DNA from: Candidatus Lachnocurva vaginae
GTDB lineage: Bacteria; Bacillota; Clostridia; Lachnospirales; Lachnospiraceae
NCBI GenBank assembly: GCA_011082265.1
Contig: CP049781.1
Span: forward strand, 496,001-560,000
Reading direction: 5' to 3'
Length of the DNA stretch: 64,000 nucleotides
Positions 45,467 through 54,789 of the stretch are shown one piece after another; positions within the stretch are counted from its first letter, which is position 1; each line of letters opens with the position of its first letter. Below the pieces are notes generated by a model. It saw only the letters and a list, made by a program, of their open reading frames with translations. It did no database searches and had not been told where the DNA came from. Made by a program: the position numbers and the translations under genes.

Positions 45467-47078
45467 ACTGCCGAAAATCAAAAAGATAAGAGTTGCAGCT
45501 TATGCTCGAGTTTCCACTGAAAAAGATGAACAGCATAATAGCTTAGAGGCACAAAAAGCTTACTTTACAAAGTATATTAAAGAGCGAAACAATTGGCAGT
45601 TTGCCGGTCTATATTACGATGATGGTATTTCAGGTCTAAGCCGTAAAAATAGAGATGGTTTTAATCGCTTGATAGAAGATGCCTTGCAAGGAAAAATTGA
45701 TTTAATTGTTACCAAGTCAATCAGCCGTTTTGCCAGAAATACGTTAGATACCATAAGTACGATTAGAAAGCTTAAAGGAAGAGGAATCGGCGTATTTTTT
45801 CAAAAAGAAAATATCCATACGCTTGATAGTAAAAGCGAGTTCGTTCTTACTTTAATGTCTAGTTTTGCTCAAGAAGAGTCTAGATCAATTTCAGAAAACT
45901 GTACCTGGGGTAAGCGAAAGAGTTTCGCCGATGGTAAGGTAACAGTTCCGTTTACGAGATTTCTGGGTTATGACAGAGGTGAACACGGAGAACTTATCGT
46001 CAACAAGGAAGAAGCTAAAATAGTTGAGTTTATGTATTCGCTGGCAATTCTTGGGTTTAATGCGAGTGAGATTAAACGAGAATTGGAAGCAAATCATGTG
46101 AAAACTCCTAGTGGATTGTGCAGTTGGAGTTATCAAGCTGTTCATGCCATTTTAACTAATGAAAAATATAAGGGTGATGCTCTACTGCAAAAATCATTCA
46201 CAGTTAATTTCTTAACCAAAGAAAAGAAAAAGAATGAGGGCGAACTACCAAAGTATTATGTAGAAAATGACCATGAGGCTATTATTTCACGAGCTGTGCA
46301 TGACTATGTGCAAAGCATACACGTAAGCGAGAGAGTTAATAAGGTTAGCAGGATTAGCGGGAAAATCTTCTGTGCTATGTGTGGAGCATATTTTGGACGA
46401 TTTCGTATTCATCCTGAACAGTGTGGTGGACGTGTAGCTTGGCGGTGTAAAAATAAATGGAACAAAGATCATAAGTGTCATATGAGGCACCTTTACGATA
46501 CCAAGGTTCATGAATCAATCACGAGAGCAACTTTTGATGTCTTGAAAAAGAGAAAAGACTTAATTGAGAAGATAGCTAATTTAACAGGGCTACCTAATGA
46601 CAAAATCACAAGAACAATTAACAAGGTATCTGCTAGTGAGTTTGTTGGCGACTACAAAGTATTAGAGACCATCATCAAGCGCATTACTGTCAGGAAAAAT
46701 CATGATGCGGGGTTTACTTTTATTGATGGAAGTAAGGCTAAGGAGCATATTGAAGGTACTGGGAAAACAAAAGTTAAAGGGCAAAGAAATCAACAGAAAC
46801 AGCGAGGGCGACCTGAGCCTAAGCACTTTGATGAGTTTGTAAGATGGCTAAAAGAAGAAAGTGGTTATGCCCAATCAACTATAAAAAGCATTCGAAAGAG
46901 GACAAGGTTGGCACATAGAATTTTAAGAATCAAAAATGAAGATGACTATGTGGAAATACTAGAAAGCAAAGATGATTTTAAGACACTGACAAAAAAAGTG
47001 CAGGATAACGTGAAGTATGCACTTAAGGTATATTTTAGGTTTATTAAAAAGGATGAAAAGGATATCAGCTGCCGATAG
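45426..47078 (+). CDS. Large serine recombinase with C-terminal helical extension
   Basis: 550 residues. N-terminal resolvase domain with catalytic Ser in AAYARVSTEKDEQ and KSISRFARNTLDT; a recombinase domain (GFNASEIKRELEANHVKTPS, NEKYKGDALLQKSF); a zinc ribbon (CAMCGAYFGRF ... WRCKNKWNKDHKC). Unusually, residues from about 455 on form a helical region, FDEFVRWLKEESGYAQSTIK to KYALKVYFRFIKK, resembling the core-binding (SAM-like) domain of tyrosine recombinases. ATG 45426 is preceded by TGGAGGG. Probably catalysed insertion of this element. Confidence 0.88.
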   Translation: MVKEVVKLTPRTFKLPKIKKIRVAAYARVSTEKDEQHNSLEAQKAYFTKYIKERNNWQFAGLYYDDGISGLSRKNRDGFNRLIEDALQGKIDLIVTKSISRFARNTLDTISTIRKLKGRGIGVFFQKENIHTLDSKSEFVLTLMSSFAQEESRSISENCTWGKRKSFADGKVTVPFTRFLGYDRGEHGELIVNKEEAKIVEFMYSLAILGFNASEIKRELEANHVKTPSGLCSWSYQAVHAILTNEKYKGDALLQKSFTVNFLTKEKKKNEGELPKYYVENDHEAIISRAVHDYVQSIHVSERVNKVSRISGKIFCAMCGAYFGRFRIHPEQCGGRVAWRCKNKWNKDHKCHMRHLYDTKVHESITRATFDVLKKRKDLIEKIANLTGLPNDKITRTINKVSASEFVGDYKVLETIIKRITVRKNHDAGFTFIDGSKAKEHIEGTGKTKVKGQRNQQKQRGRPEPKHFDEFVRWLKEESGYAQSTIKSIRKRTRLAHRILRIKNEDDYVEILESKDDFKTLTKKVQDNVKYALKVYFRFIKKDEKDISCR

Positions 47079-47105
47079 TGTAAGGTCGAGTGCACAGGAT
47101 GGTAA

Positions 47106-47124
47106 CGTTAAAAAGTGCACCCTC
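47106..47124. repeat. Candidate right-end motif of the recombinase element
   Basis: CGTTAAAAAGTGCACCC (47106-47122) is identical to 31528-31544. Its reverse complement begins GGGTGCACTTTTTAACG, similar to GGGGTGCTTTTTTAC at 45168-45182 upstream of the recombinase operon. It may mark an element boundary, 28 bases after the recombinase stop. Confidence 0.4.
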
Positions 47125-47229
47125 TTTGTGCCCGAGGTGTTTATGAAAAAGTAACTATAAAAGTAATTACAATAGGGGTTCAAAAAGTCCTAGTTTTTGC
47201 TATAATAATCCCTGTGAAAGGAGCAGCAT

Positions 47230-47436
47230 ATGGACGAAAAAGACAGCAAGAAAACTATGGGCTTTTATAACATGTCTGATTTTTTACGTGGACAATCATC
47301 AAAAATTATTACTGGATTATCTGAGAACGATGAAGCTGCTTTTATACTTAAAAATGGAAAACCGAAAGCTGTACTTATTTCAAAAGAGAGATACGACCGT
47401 TTAGTGCAGGCTGGTATAGATATCTTAGATTATTAA
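47230..47436 (+). CDS. Phd/YefM-like antitoxin-type protein
   Basis: 68 residues with the Phd fold core (NMSDFLRGQSSKIITGLSEN, then AAFILKNGKPKAVLISKERY). Ribosome site AAAGGAG. No toxin gene follows; instead hsdM remnant 3 starts 20 bases downstream. Such small genes often head type I restriction operons and may regulate them. Confidence 0.8.
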   Translation: MDEKDSKKTMGFYNMSDFLRGQSSKIITGLSENDEAAFILKNGKPKAVLISKERYDRLVQAGIDILDY

Positions 47437-47456
47437 ACAAGGAGACGAAGAGGACA

Positions 47457-48098
47457 ATGGCCGTGAAAAAATCAGAGTTATATTCCATTTTATGGGAAGC
47501 TTGCAATAAATTAAGAGGTGGCGTAGAACCATCAAGGTATAAAGACTACGTATTGGTACTACTATTCTTTAAATATGTATCGGATCGATACAAAGGTAAA
47601 AGATTCGCATACTTTGAAATAAGCGAAGGTGCTTCATTTGACGATCTGGTAAAAGCTTGTGAAAAAACTGATGTTGGTGAACGTGTTGATATCATCATTC
47701 AACGGTTTTTAGAAAATAACAAACTGAAAGGCTTGCTTCCTGATGTAAGTTTTAACAATCCGGAAGAGCTTGGTAAAGGCAAGGAATTGGTTGATAAGGT
47801 TTCAGGCCTTATTAAAGTATTTCAAAATCCTGCTATCGATTTCAAAAGCAACATGGCCAGTGGTGATGACATTATCGGAGATGCCTATGAGTACTTTATG
47901 ATGAAATTTGCTCAAGAATCAGGTAAGAGCAAGGGGCAATTCTATACACCAAGTGAAGTATCTAGAACAATAGCAAGGCTAATTGGCATCGGTAATATAG
48001 ATGTTAACGTACAAAGGCCTTATACCTTGCACGAAGAAACCACGACCGAAGTGATACAATCGACCCATATGCACACCCTTAGAAAGTGCTTAATATAA
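47457..48098 (+). pseudogene. hsdM: hsdM remnant 3: N-terminal half of a second, divergent type I methyltransferase
   Basis: A different HsdM subfamily from remnant 2: SILWEACNKLRGGVEPSRYK, YVLVLLFFKYVSDRYKGKRF, then IIGDAYEYFMMKFAQESGKS and KGQFYTPSEVSRTIARLIGI. It breaks after PYTL, at the same position (just before the Y/V-DPxCGSGS motif) where remnants 1 and 2 break, and continues with foreign sequence to a stop. Not functional; no hsdS or hsdR in view. Confidence 0.9.
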
Positions 48099-48464
48099 GG
48101 GGATTTGAGAACAGACCGATATTGAGGTCTTATTTTTTTTCTTTGAGCTAGAGAATGCAGTAGTTTCAAACTATTAAAGTTGCACACCTTTTGAACGATA
48201 GGTTATGCAAGTAATCGTTCAAGGGGTGTTTATCGTTCAATTATGCACACCCCTAAAAGTATTGTGGTTATGATTGTTATATTGCGGATGGGTTTGGAGA
48301 AAATGGGCAGTATCAATAAAATGTTAGAAGAATAAACGATAAAAATTTACACAACGATAGTTGAATTTTTTTATGGATTGTAGCATCATTATAAATGTTA
48401 TTTTATAACAACGGTATGGTATTAAATATCAGAAAATGATATTACATAACAGAGGTATATAATT
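48099..48464. other. Intergenic region with palindromic CTATCGTT-type sites
   Basis: No gene. From 48181 to 48256 there are inverted and direct copies of a site: TGCACACCTTTTGAACGATA (48181), ATCGTTCAAGGGGTGTT (48214), TATCGTTCAATTATGCACAC (48231). ACAACGATAG occurs again at 48351. Probably the edge of the element on the right and the promoter region of the restriction operon. Confidence 0.55.
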
Positions 48465-48692
48465 ATGATAAAAATCAAACTATGTGAAATTATGGGTCGT
48501 GAAAAAATGACACGAAAAAAACTAGCAGAGTTAATAGGAGTTCGTCCTAACACAATAGGTGACCTTTACAGAGAAAATGTAAGAAAGATAGATCTTCAAG
48601 CGTTAGATAAAATCTGTGAAGTTTTTGAATGCGATATATCAGATATTTTGGAATATGTTCCAGAAAATAAAATACGAGAAGAAGAGGATTGA
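48465..48692 (+). CDS. Small XRE/Cro-type HTH protein, likely controller of the restriction system
   Basis: 75 residues: LCEIMGREKMTRKKLAELIG, then VRPNTIGDLYRENVRKIDLQ and ALDKICEVFECDISDILEY, the compact Cro-type fold. Two bases before the first methyltransferase. Position suggests a C-protein that times methylase and nuclease expression (inference). Confidence 0.85.
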   Translation: MIKIKLCEIMGREKMTRKKLAELIGVRPNTIGDLYRENVRKIDLQALDKICEVFECDISDILEYVPENKIREEED

Positions 48693-48694
48693 TT

Positions 48695-49912
48695 ATGATG
48701 AATTTTATTGACCTTTTTGCGGGATGTGGTGGTCTGAGCGAAGGATTTTATAAAGAAGGATTTAATGCTTTGGCACATGTGGAAATCAATCCTACGGCGT
48801 GTAGAACCTTAAGGACAAGGATGAAACATTATGGATATGAAAATGTGGATGATGCAGTGTTAGAAATGGATATTACAAGGGATGATGTCATTGATGAAAT
48901 TGAAAAAGTAGTTAACAAGCAAAATGTTGATATCATCATAGGCGGTCCACCTTGTCAGGCATATTCTAGCTTGGGTAGAGCAAAAGATGAAAATGCTATG
49001 CAAAATGACCCTCGAAACTTTCTTTTTGAGAGTTATGTCAAGGTTCTTAACTATTACAAACCTAAATTTTTTGTGTTTGAAAATGTAACCGGTATATTGA
49101 CTGCAAAAATTAATGGAAAACATATAATTGAACGTATCATTAAGGCTTTAGGTGAAAATTATAAAGTTAAATTTGATCCTAAGATGATTGTTTTAAATTC
49201 TGCAAATTATGGAGTTCCACAGATTAGAAAGCGTGTGATAATAATAGGTGTTAGGAAGGATTTAGATATATCACCAGAAGAAATGTATGCAGGTATAATA
49301 AAAACTCACTTTGACCCAGAAATGTCAGAGGAAGAGTCAAAAGGATTGAAACATTTTGTGACAGTCCGAGATGCTATTGAAGAACTTCCTGCTTTACAAC
49401 CGGGAGGTGGTAAACCGGAAGTAGAATTTAAATACAATAGAGATAATGAATTTTTACAAAGAATAACTCCAGAAGATTGCAATATTTTGAGAGATCATGT
49501 TGCAAGAAACCACAATGATAAGGATGTAGAGCGTTATGTTGCGATGAGTAAAAATCATTGGACATTTCAAGATATGCTCGAAAAAAGGGAAGATTTAAGG
49601 CACAAGAAACAGCGTGTTTTTGGAAACAGCTATACTGTTCAATGGTGGGATCAACCATCAAAAACAATTATTGCTCACTTGTATAAAGATGGAAATCAAT
49701 TTATACATCCTGACTACAAACAAGGAAGAACATTTAGCGTTAGAGAAGCGGCACGTATTCAGTCCTTCCCTGATGATTTTGTTTTTGAAGGACCAAGAAC
49801 AGAACAGTTTAAACAAATTGGAAATGCAGTACCACCGCTTCTGGCAGAAGCAATTGCAAAGTGTGTCAAGGAAAAACTTGAGACAGTTGAAAAAGGAGCA
49901 AACAAGAAATGA
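48695..49912 (+). CDS. C5-cytosine DNA methyltransferase (M1 of LlaJI-type system)
   Basis: Transfers methyl from SAM to carbon 5 of cytosine. Motif I is FIDLFAGCGGLSEGF, motif IV GGPPCQAYSS with the catalytic Cys, motif VI FVFENVTGI, motif VIII NYGVPQIRKRVIIIG and motif X QIGNAVPPLLAEAIA. About 405 residues, normal for the family. ATG 48695 fits the AGAAGAGGA ribosome site. Two methylases imply an asymmetric recognition sequence with one enzyme per strand, as in LlaJI. Confidence 0.93.
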   Translation: MMNFIDLFAGCGGLSEGFYKEGFNALAHVEINPTACRTLRTRMKHYGYENVDDAVLEMDITRDDVIDEIEKVVNKQNVDIIIGGPPCQAYSSLGRAKDENAMQNDPRNFLFESYVKVLNYYKPKFFVFENVTGILTAKINGKHIIERIIKALGENYKVKFDPKMIVLNSANYGVPQIRKRVIIIGVRKDLDISPEEMYAGIIKTHFDPEMSEEESKGLKHFVTVRDAIEELPALQPGGGKPEVEFKYNRDNEFLQRITPEDCNILRDHVARNHNDKDVERYVAMSKNHWTFQDMLEKREDLRHKKQRVFGNSYTVQWWDQPSKTIIAHLYKDGNQFIHPDYKQGRTFSVREAARIQSFPDDFVFEGPRTEQFKQIGNAVPPLLAEAIAKCVKEKLETVEKGANKK

Positions 49913-51408
49913 TTTTCAAATCAGTAAGTAATCTGAATACCAAAACTGAGAAGACTTTCTTTTTGGAACAAATAAATGTCTATATCAGGCTTACAGAGGT
50001 ATTCATTGAAAAATACAATAAATCAGTGGATGGAATTTTGAATGAACCGAATATTGGGGAATTACAGTCAATAGGAGTTATAGAGGACGAAAGAGAAATA
50101 GATGAACTAAAAAAGGTTTTGGGAAAACAGTATAATGAATTTATTAAAGCTGTAAATTTTGCTGTAGCTAATAGGGATGAAATGGGTGGTATTTTAGATA
50201 AGCTGAGTAATAAAGAACGCCAATTATTGCAGCAAAAAGCAGCGCGAAAGAAAAAATATACAATGGTTGATTTTTTCTGTGGAGCTGGTGGATTGAGTCT
50301 TGGATTTATACAAAAAGGATTCACAGTTAAACTTGCAAATGATATAGAAGATGTATGTATAGAAACATATAAGTATAATCATCCTGAGTTACCTTCGGAT
50401 AAGTTGATTCAAGGCGATATCAAAGAAATAGTTGATAACATTGATGGCTATGTGACACAAGAAATTGATATCGTTGTTGGAGGACCACCTTGTCAAGGAT
50501 TTAGCGAGGCGAATAGACAACGAGTAATAGATGATCCGAGAAATAAGTTATACAAGTATTTTGTTAAGGTGGTTGAAAAGATAGCACCTAAATTCGTTGT
50601 TATGGAAAATGTTAAAGGTATGCTTAAAGTAGCAGATCAAGTTGTTGAGGATTATGGCAAATTACGGGTGAAAGATGGATGCTCTTATTTGGTGGCATAC
50701 CGCTTGTTGAATTCACAAAATTTTTCTGTGGCGCAAAGCAGAGAGCGATTAATATATATTGCCATTAGAAGCGACATTGCTGAAGAAAAGAATATAACTC
50801 CTGATGAAATCTTTGATTTGATTGAAAAAAGTTGTAAAAATCATAAAACATATAATCTGGCAGATGCATTGAATGATATAAAACCGCTGGATGCTCCAAG
50901 AATTAAAAACATGAATGAGGTTGATAGTGAAACTACTGGAAAGAAAATCGATGTAAATTATGATGACCAGAATAATAATGAGTATTTGCAACTTATAAAT
51001 ATGAAAAGAAAAATTCCATTTTTATTCAATCATAAGGCAAGATATTGCAGTGATGTAAATTATGAAATTTATAAAAGGCTAAACCAAGGTGACGATGCTA
51101 CAGATGAAAAGATTAAGGATATAATGCCTTATGCGCATAGAAATTATTGTTTTAAGGATAAATACTATAAATTGGTAGCGGATAGACCTTGCCGAACAAT
51201 TACTGCACATTTGAGAATGGACTGCCATTCGCATATACATCCATATCAAACTAGAGCATTAACACCAAGAGAAGCTGCAAGGGTACAATCATTCCCAGAT
51301 GATTATCTTTTCTTAGGAGCTTACTTAAAAACATATATGCAAGTCGGAAATGCTGTGCCACCAATGATGGCAAGAGGTATTGCTGCAGTTATAAAAAAAT
51401 ATATTTAG
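49909..51408 (+). CDS. C5-cytosine DNA methyltransferase with N-terminal extension (M2)
   Basis: 499 residues: about 115 N-terminal residues of unknown, partly helical sequence precede the methylase domain. Motif I MVDFFCGAGGLSLGF, motif IV GGPPCQGFSEANR, motif VI FVVMENVKGM, motif VIII FSVAQSRERLIYIA, motif X QVGNAVPPMMARGIA. ATGA overlap with M1. Presumably methylates the other strand of the same target. Confidence 0.93.
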   Translation: MIFKSVSNLNTKTEKTFFLEQINVYIRLTEVFIEKYNKSVDGILNEPNIGELQSIGVIEDEREIDELKKVLGKQYNEFIKAVNFAVANRDEMGGILDKLSNKERQLLQQKAARKKKYTMVDFFCGAGGLSLGFIQKGFTVKLANDIEDVCIETYKYNHPELPSDKLIQGDIKEIVDNIDGYVTQEIDIVVGGPPCQGFSEANRQRVIDDPRNKLYKYFVKVVEKIAPKFVVMENVKGMLKVADQVVEDYGKLRVKDGCSYLVAYRLLNSQNFSVAQSRERLIYIAIRSDIAEEKNITPDEIFDLIEKSCKNHKTYNLADALNDIKPLDAPRIKNMNEVDSETTGKKIDVNYDDQNNNEYLQLINMKRKIPFLFNHKARYCSDVNYEIYKRLNQGDDATDEKIKDIMPYAHRNYCFKDKYYKLVADRPCRTITAHLRMDCHSHIHPYQTRALTPREAARVQSFPDDYLFLGAYLKTYMQVGNAVPPMMARGIAAVIKKYI

Positions 51409-51419
51409 GAGGAAACACT

Positions 51420-52067
51420 ATGAGGGTAGTTCAAGTTATCAAGAAATTAAATAATACTGAACTTGGAAAAAGTGGTACGCATGAATTCTATGTACAAGTG
51501 CCACAGAATCTTGAAATATCAGATTTGTTTCCTGAAACAGACACAATACAAAATTTCATTTATAAAAAAACCGGCAAAATATATCATATTCGTTGCACCA
51601 TAGGTCGAGAAAAAAGAATTGTTGGATTAGGAGACTTTTATCGTGATAATGATGTCTGCGCCGGAGATGAAGTTGTACTAGAACGTCAGATTTCGGAGTA
51701 CGAGTCTACATATTTTATAGATTTGAACAAAAGAAAAGATATTCTAATGCTTCAAAGATGTAGAAAAGGTTTTGAACTGTTGAACGCAGAAAGAAAAAAT
51801 TTGATTACTCATGATGTCACGGTTTATTCAAATGGCAAGTGGGGAGATATCAGATTAGAGTTTTTAGGTTCGGAAAAGAAAAGAGATGATTCTCCAACGG
51901 CCACGGATATCTATGATTTAAGGGTAGATGGTATAAGTGTTGTTAACAATTTCTCGGGAAAAGAGATGGTAGAAGTTCAAGTAGATACCAATAACGAAAA
52001 AGCATATGTGAATAGAATATGTGCTTGGAAGAGATTCTTATTTGAAATGGAGGAGCAAGATGACTAA
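51420..52067 (+). CDS. B3-like DNA-binding domain protein of the restriction system
   Basis: 215 residues, not firmly recognised. Residues about 20-105 (HEFYVQVPQNLEISDLFP ... YHIRCTIGREKRIVGLGDFY, then AGDEVVLER) have the look of the pseudobarrel B3/EcoRII-N type DNA-binding domain seen at the N-terminus of McrB-like subunits. It lies between the methylases and the AAA+ gene, overlapping the latter by eight bases, so a target-recognition subunit is the simplest guess. Confidence 0.6.
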   Translation: MRVVQVIKKLNNTELGKSGTHEFYVQVPQNLEISDLFPETDTIQNFIYKKTGKIYHIRCTIGREKRIVGLGDFYRDNDVCAGDEVVLERQISEYESTYFIDLNKRKDILMLQRCRKGFELLNAERKNLITHDVTVYSNGKWGDIRLEFLGSEKKRDDSPTATDIYDLRVDGISVVNNFSGKEMVEVQVDTNNEKAYVNRICAWKRFLFEMEEQDD

Positions 52068-53487
52068 TTATTATATATTGTCAATAAATTCTTTGATAAA
52101 AACCTTTTCTGTTCTTGATGCAGGAAATTCGGTGAGTTTTGGTCTGACAACCCAAGATTCGAATTCGCTTTTTGAGAAGGTCTCTCAGGGTGATTATATA
52201 TTAGGGTTTGTTGGAACTCCAGTAAATCGTGTGAGATATGTTTTTGAAGTACAAGGAATTGAGGATACATCGCAGATTGAATTGATTAAAAAGTTTGAAG
52301 TATCAGACGGCACAGATATAGATAATATTTCACTTAGAAATGAATTGGTTAATAATGATTTTGCTGAAATATCAGTAGATGTGTACAATTCATTTATTAC
52401 AAAAATGACTCAGGAACTGGGTGGAAAATTAGGCATTGATAATCAATCAAAAAATGTGGCACAAATAAAAGAAGAACTGCGTAAAACTACAGGTGAAAAT
52501 ATTCTTTTGTATGGTGTGCCTGGTGCTGGAAAGAGTTGGACTATTCAGCATGAATACTGTGATGATGAAAAATGTATGGAGCGTTTAGTATTCCATCCAG
52601 ATTATATGTATTCTGATTTTGTTGGACAGATTTTACCTATAGTAAAAAAAGATGATGAAGGTAAAGAGAAAGTAAGGTACGAATTTAAGCCGGGACCATT
52701 CACGAAGATATTAAAGAAAGCATATGAAGACCCGGAACATTCGTATTATCTTGTAATTGAAGAAATAAACAGAGGCAATGCACCAGCTATATTTGGCGAA
52801 ATTTTTCAATTGCTTGACCGAATGGATGAAGATAAAGAAGGATTTAAAAAGGGAACAAGCGAATACGGTATTACTAATGAGAATGTAGCATTGGAAGTGT
52901 ATGGAGATGCTGATAGAAAGGTTCGCATTCCAGCCAATCTTTCTATTTTAGGAACAATGAATACCTCTGACCAAAATGTATTTACACTTGACACTGCATT
53001 TCAGCGTAGATGGATTATGCGAATGATTAAAAATTCATTTGTTAAACATAAATATGCCAATAATCCTATTCTTGATACTTCGGTATCTTGGAAACAGTTC
53101 TGTGAGGCAATTAATGAAGAAATTTTGAGTAGAAATAATGTGACTTCTTCTGAGGATAAGCGTCTTGGTGCATATTTTGTATCTGCTGATGATTTAGTTT
53201 ATGTTAAAACGCAGGATGGGGCTTTAGAAAAGCAAATTATAGATGCTGAACACAAGAATGCACGATTTGCAGAAAAGGTAATTAAATATCTTTGGGATGA
53301 TGCGTTTAAATTTTCTCATCCAGACACATTTGATACTCGTAGATATAAAAGTCTTGAGATGGTGATTGAAACCTTTAACACATCAACGGGCGATGATAGG
53401 TTTAAAGTCTATCACGAGAATTTAAGAAAATTAATACTTGAAGGTATAGACGAAAATAATTCAGTTTCTGATGAAGATAATGAATAA
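52060..53487 (+). CDS. McrB-like AAA+ GTPase with EVE-like N-terminal domain
   Basis: 475 residues. The N-terminal ~110 (YYILSINSLIKTF, then VSQGDYILGFVGTPVNRVRY) resemble an EVE/PUA-type reader of modified bases. The AAA+ motor follows: Walker A GVPGAGKSW, Walker B YLVIEEINRGNAPAIFGEIF typical of McrB GTPases, and sensor GTMNTSDQNVFTLDTAFQRR. ATG 52060 chosen for GGAGGAGC. It would bind DNA and drive translocation for the nuclease encoded next. Confidence 0.85.
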   Translation: MTNYYILSINSLIKTFSVLDAGNSVSFGLTTQDSNSLFEKVSQGDYILGFVGTPVNRVRYVFEVQGIEDTSQIELIKKFEVSDGTDIDNISLRNELVNNDFAEISVDVYNSFITKMTQELGGKLGIDNQSKNVAQIKEELRKTTGENILLYGVPGAGKSWTIQHEYCDDEKCMERLVFHPDYMYSDFVGQILPIVKKDDEGKEKVRYEFKPGPFTKILKKAYEDPEHSYYLVIEEINRGNAPAIFGEIFQLLDRMDEDKEGFKKGTSEYGITNENVALEVYGDADRKVRIPANLSILGTMNTSDQNVFTLDTAFQRRWIMRMIKNSFVKHKYANNPILDTSVSWKQFCEAINEEILSRNNVTSSEDKRLGAYFVSADDLVYVKTQDGALEKQIIDAEHKNARFAEKVIKYLWDDAFKFSHPDTFDTRRYKSLEMVIETFNTSTGDDRFKVYHENLRKLILEGIDENNSVSDEDNE

Positions 53488-53509
53488 TCATGAAAGGGGG
53501 GGAAGACCA

Positions 53510-54784
53510 ATGGATTTAGGGTTGAATTTAAAAGTCAGATGCCATATAAATAAAAATGGCGATGGTGACCGTTTTGTTGGTGTAAAGGCTGATACTAATA
53601 ATGCTATGGTTTTCTTCCCTATGGGTTATCGTTTACCGGATAATGAGGAAGATATAAGAGAAGATATTTTGAAGCTTATTGAAGTAATATCAGCATTTAA
53701 TGATTCAAAAGATCGTCTTTTAGCTATGGATGAGTTTGCTGCACCACAGTCAGTTAATTTTCCTATAAATGCCTATATGAATATCATTCGATATTTTCTA
53801 GAGCAGAATGATTACTACAAGGAAAGAGAACAAATCAGAAAAACAGCAGATAGAGGAAAAATAGATTTTCCTGCATCGTTAAGAAAAAATGTTAAGTTTT
53901 TTCAAGAGGACGGATCACCTTTTTTTGATAAATATACAGTAAAGGGCTCCAGTCCAAATGAGAAAAATCTAATAACTCAAATTCACAAGTATTGTGTATA
54001 TGAGGCTTTTAGTACATTAGGATGGCTATTCACACCTCATTTACCTGCTGACCCGCATATAACGCTAGAAACAGAACGTTTCTTATTTGCATTAAGGAAA
54101 AAGCTCGGTGTAACCCACAATGATAAGGACAAACTGTTGTTTCAAGCTATGATTCAGATGCTGGAGTATTTGGATTCTGAAAATGACAATAAACAGTATT
54201 ATTTTGGAACAGATAGGTTTGAGTATGTGTGGGAGAGACTTATAGATGAAGTCTTTGGAATTAGAGGTAAAGAAGAGTTCTTCCCAAGGACTAAATGGAA
54301 TCTCAGATTCAATGCAAATAAGGATAACCACGCATTAGAACCGGATAGCATTATGATGTGTGACGATAAAATCTATGTTTTAGATGCAAAATATTATAGA
54401 TATGGTGTTACTGGGGAACCAAGACATCTCCCAGAATCTTCATCAATAAATAAACAAATTACATATGGTGAGTACATTGACAATTTCCAGGAACTGAAAG
54501 ATAAATATGGTGATTTGCCAATATACAATGCCTTTTTAATGCCCTTTAATAGAGGGGAAAATCCTTTTCATGTATCTGGTGATTACTTTCTAAATATTGG
54601 TGAAGCAACAGGTGAATGGAAAAATGATGCTAAAATGTATGAGCATGTTCAAGGGATTGTGATTGATATAAGATTTTTGATGAACAACTATACAGGATCA
54701 CATAAAAGTAAAATAAGAAAGCTGGCAAAAGCCATTGATGAAGAACTCGCTAAAAATAATGGCTCTCTACCCAATGTAGACTAA
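53510..54784 (+). CDS. LlaJI/McrC-type restriction endonuclease subunit
   Basis: 424 residues. The C-terminal part has a PD-(D/E)xK nuclease core: LEPDSIMMCDDKIYVLDAKY (PD ... DAK). The overall layout and position after McrB match the LlaJI family of nuclease subunits. It cleaves unmethylated targets, in cooperation with the AAA+ protein. ATG 53510 chosen for GAAAGGGGGGG. Last gene of the operon before a strong terminator. Confidence 0.85.
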   Translation: MDLGLNLKVRCHINKNGDGDRFVGVKADTNNAMVFFPMGYRLPDNEEDIREDILKLIEVISAFNDSKDRLLAMDEFAAPQSVNFPINAYMNIIRYFLEQNDYYKEREQIRKTADRGKIDFPASLRKNVKFFQEDGSPFFDKYTVKGSSPNEKNLITQIHKYCVYEAFSTLGWLFTPHLPADPHITLETERFLFALRKKLGVTHNDKDKLLFQAMIQMLEYLDSENDNKQYYFGTDRFEYVWERLIDEVFGIRGKEEFFPRTKWNLRFNANKDNHALEPDSIMMCDDKIYVLDAKYYRYGVTGEPRHLPESSSINKQITYGEYIDNFQELKDKYGDLPIYNAFLMPFNRGENPFHVSGDYFLNIGEATGEWKNDAKMYEHVQGIVIDIRFLMNNYTGSHKSKIRKLAKAIDEELAKNNGSLPNVD

Positions 54785-54789
54785 TTAAA

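Noticed and set aside
47230..47436. Half of a working type II toxin-antitoxin pair
   Set aside because: No toxin gene follows; the next gene is hsdM remnant 3, and this protein type commonly heads type I restriction operons.
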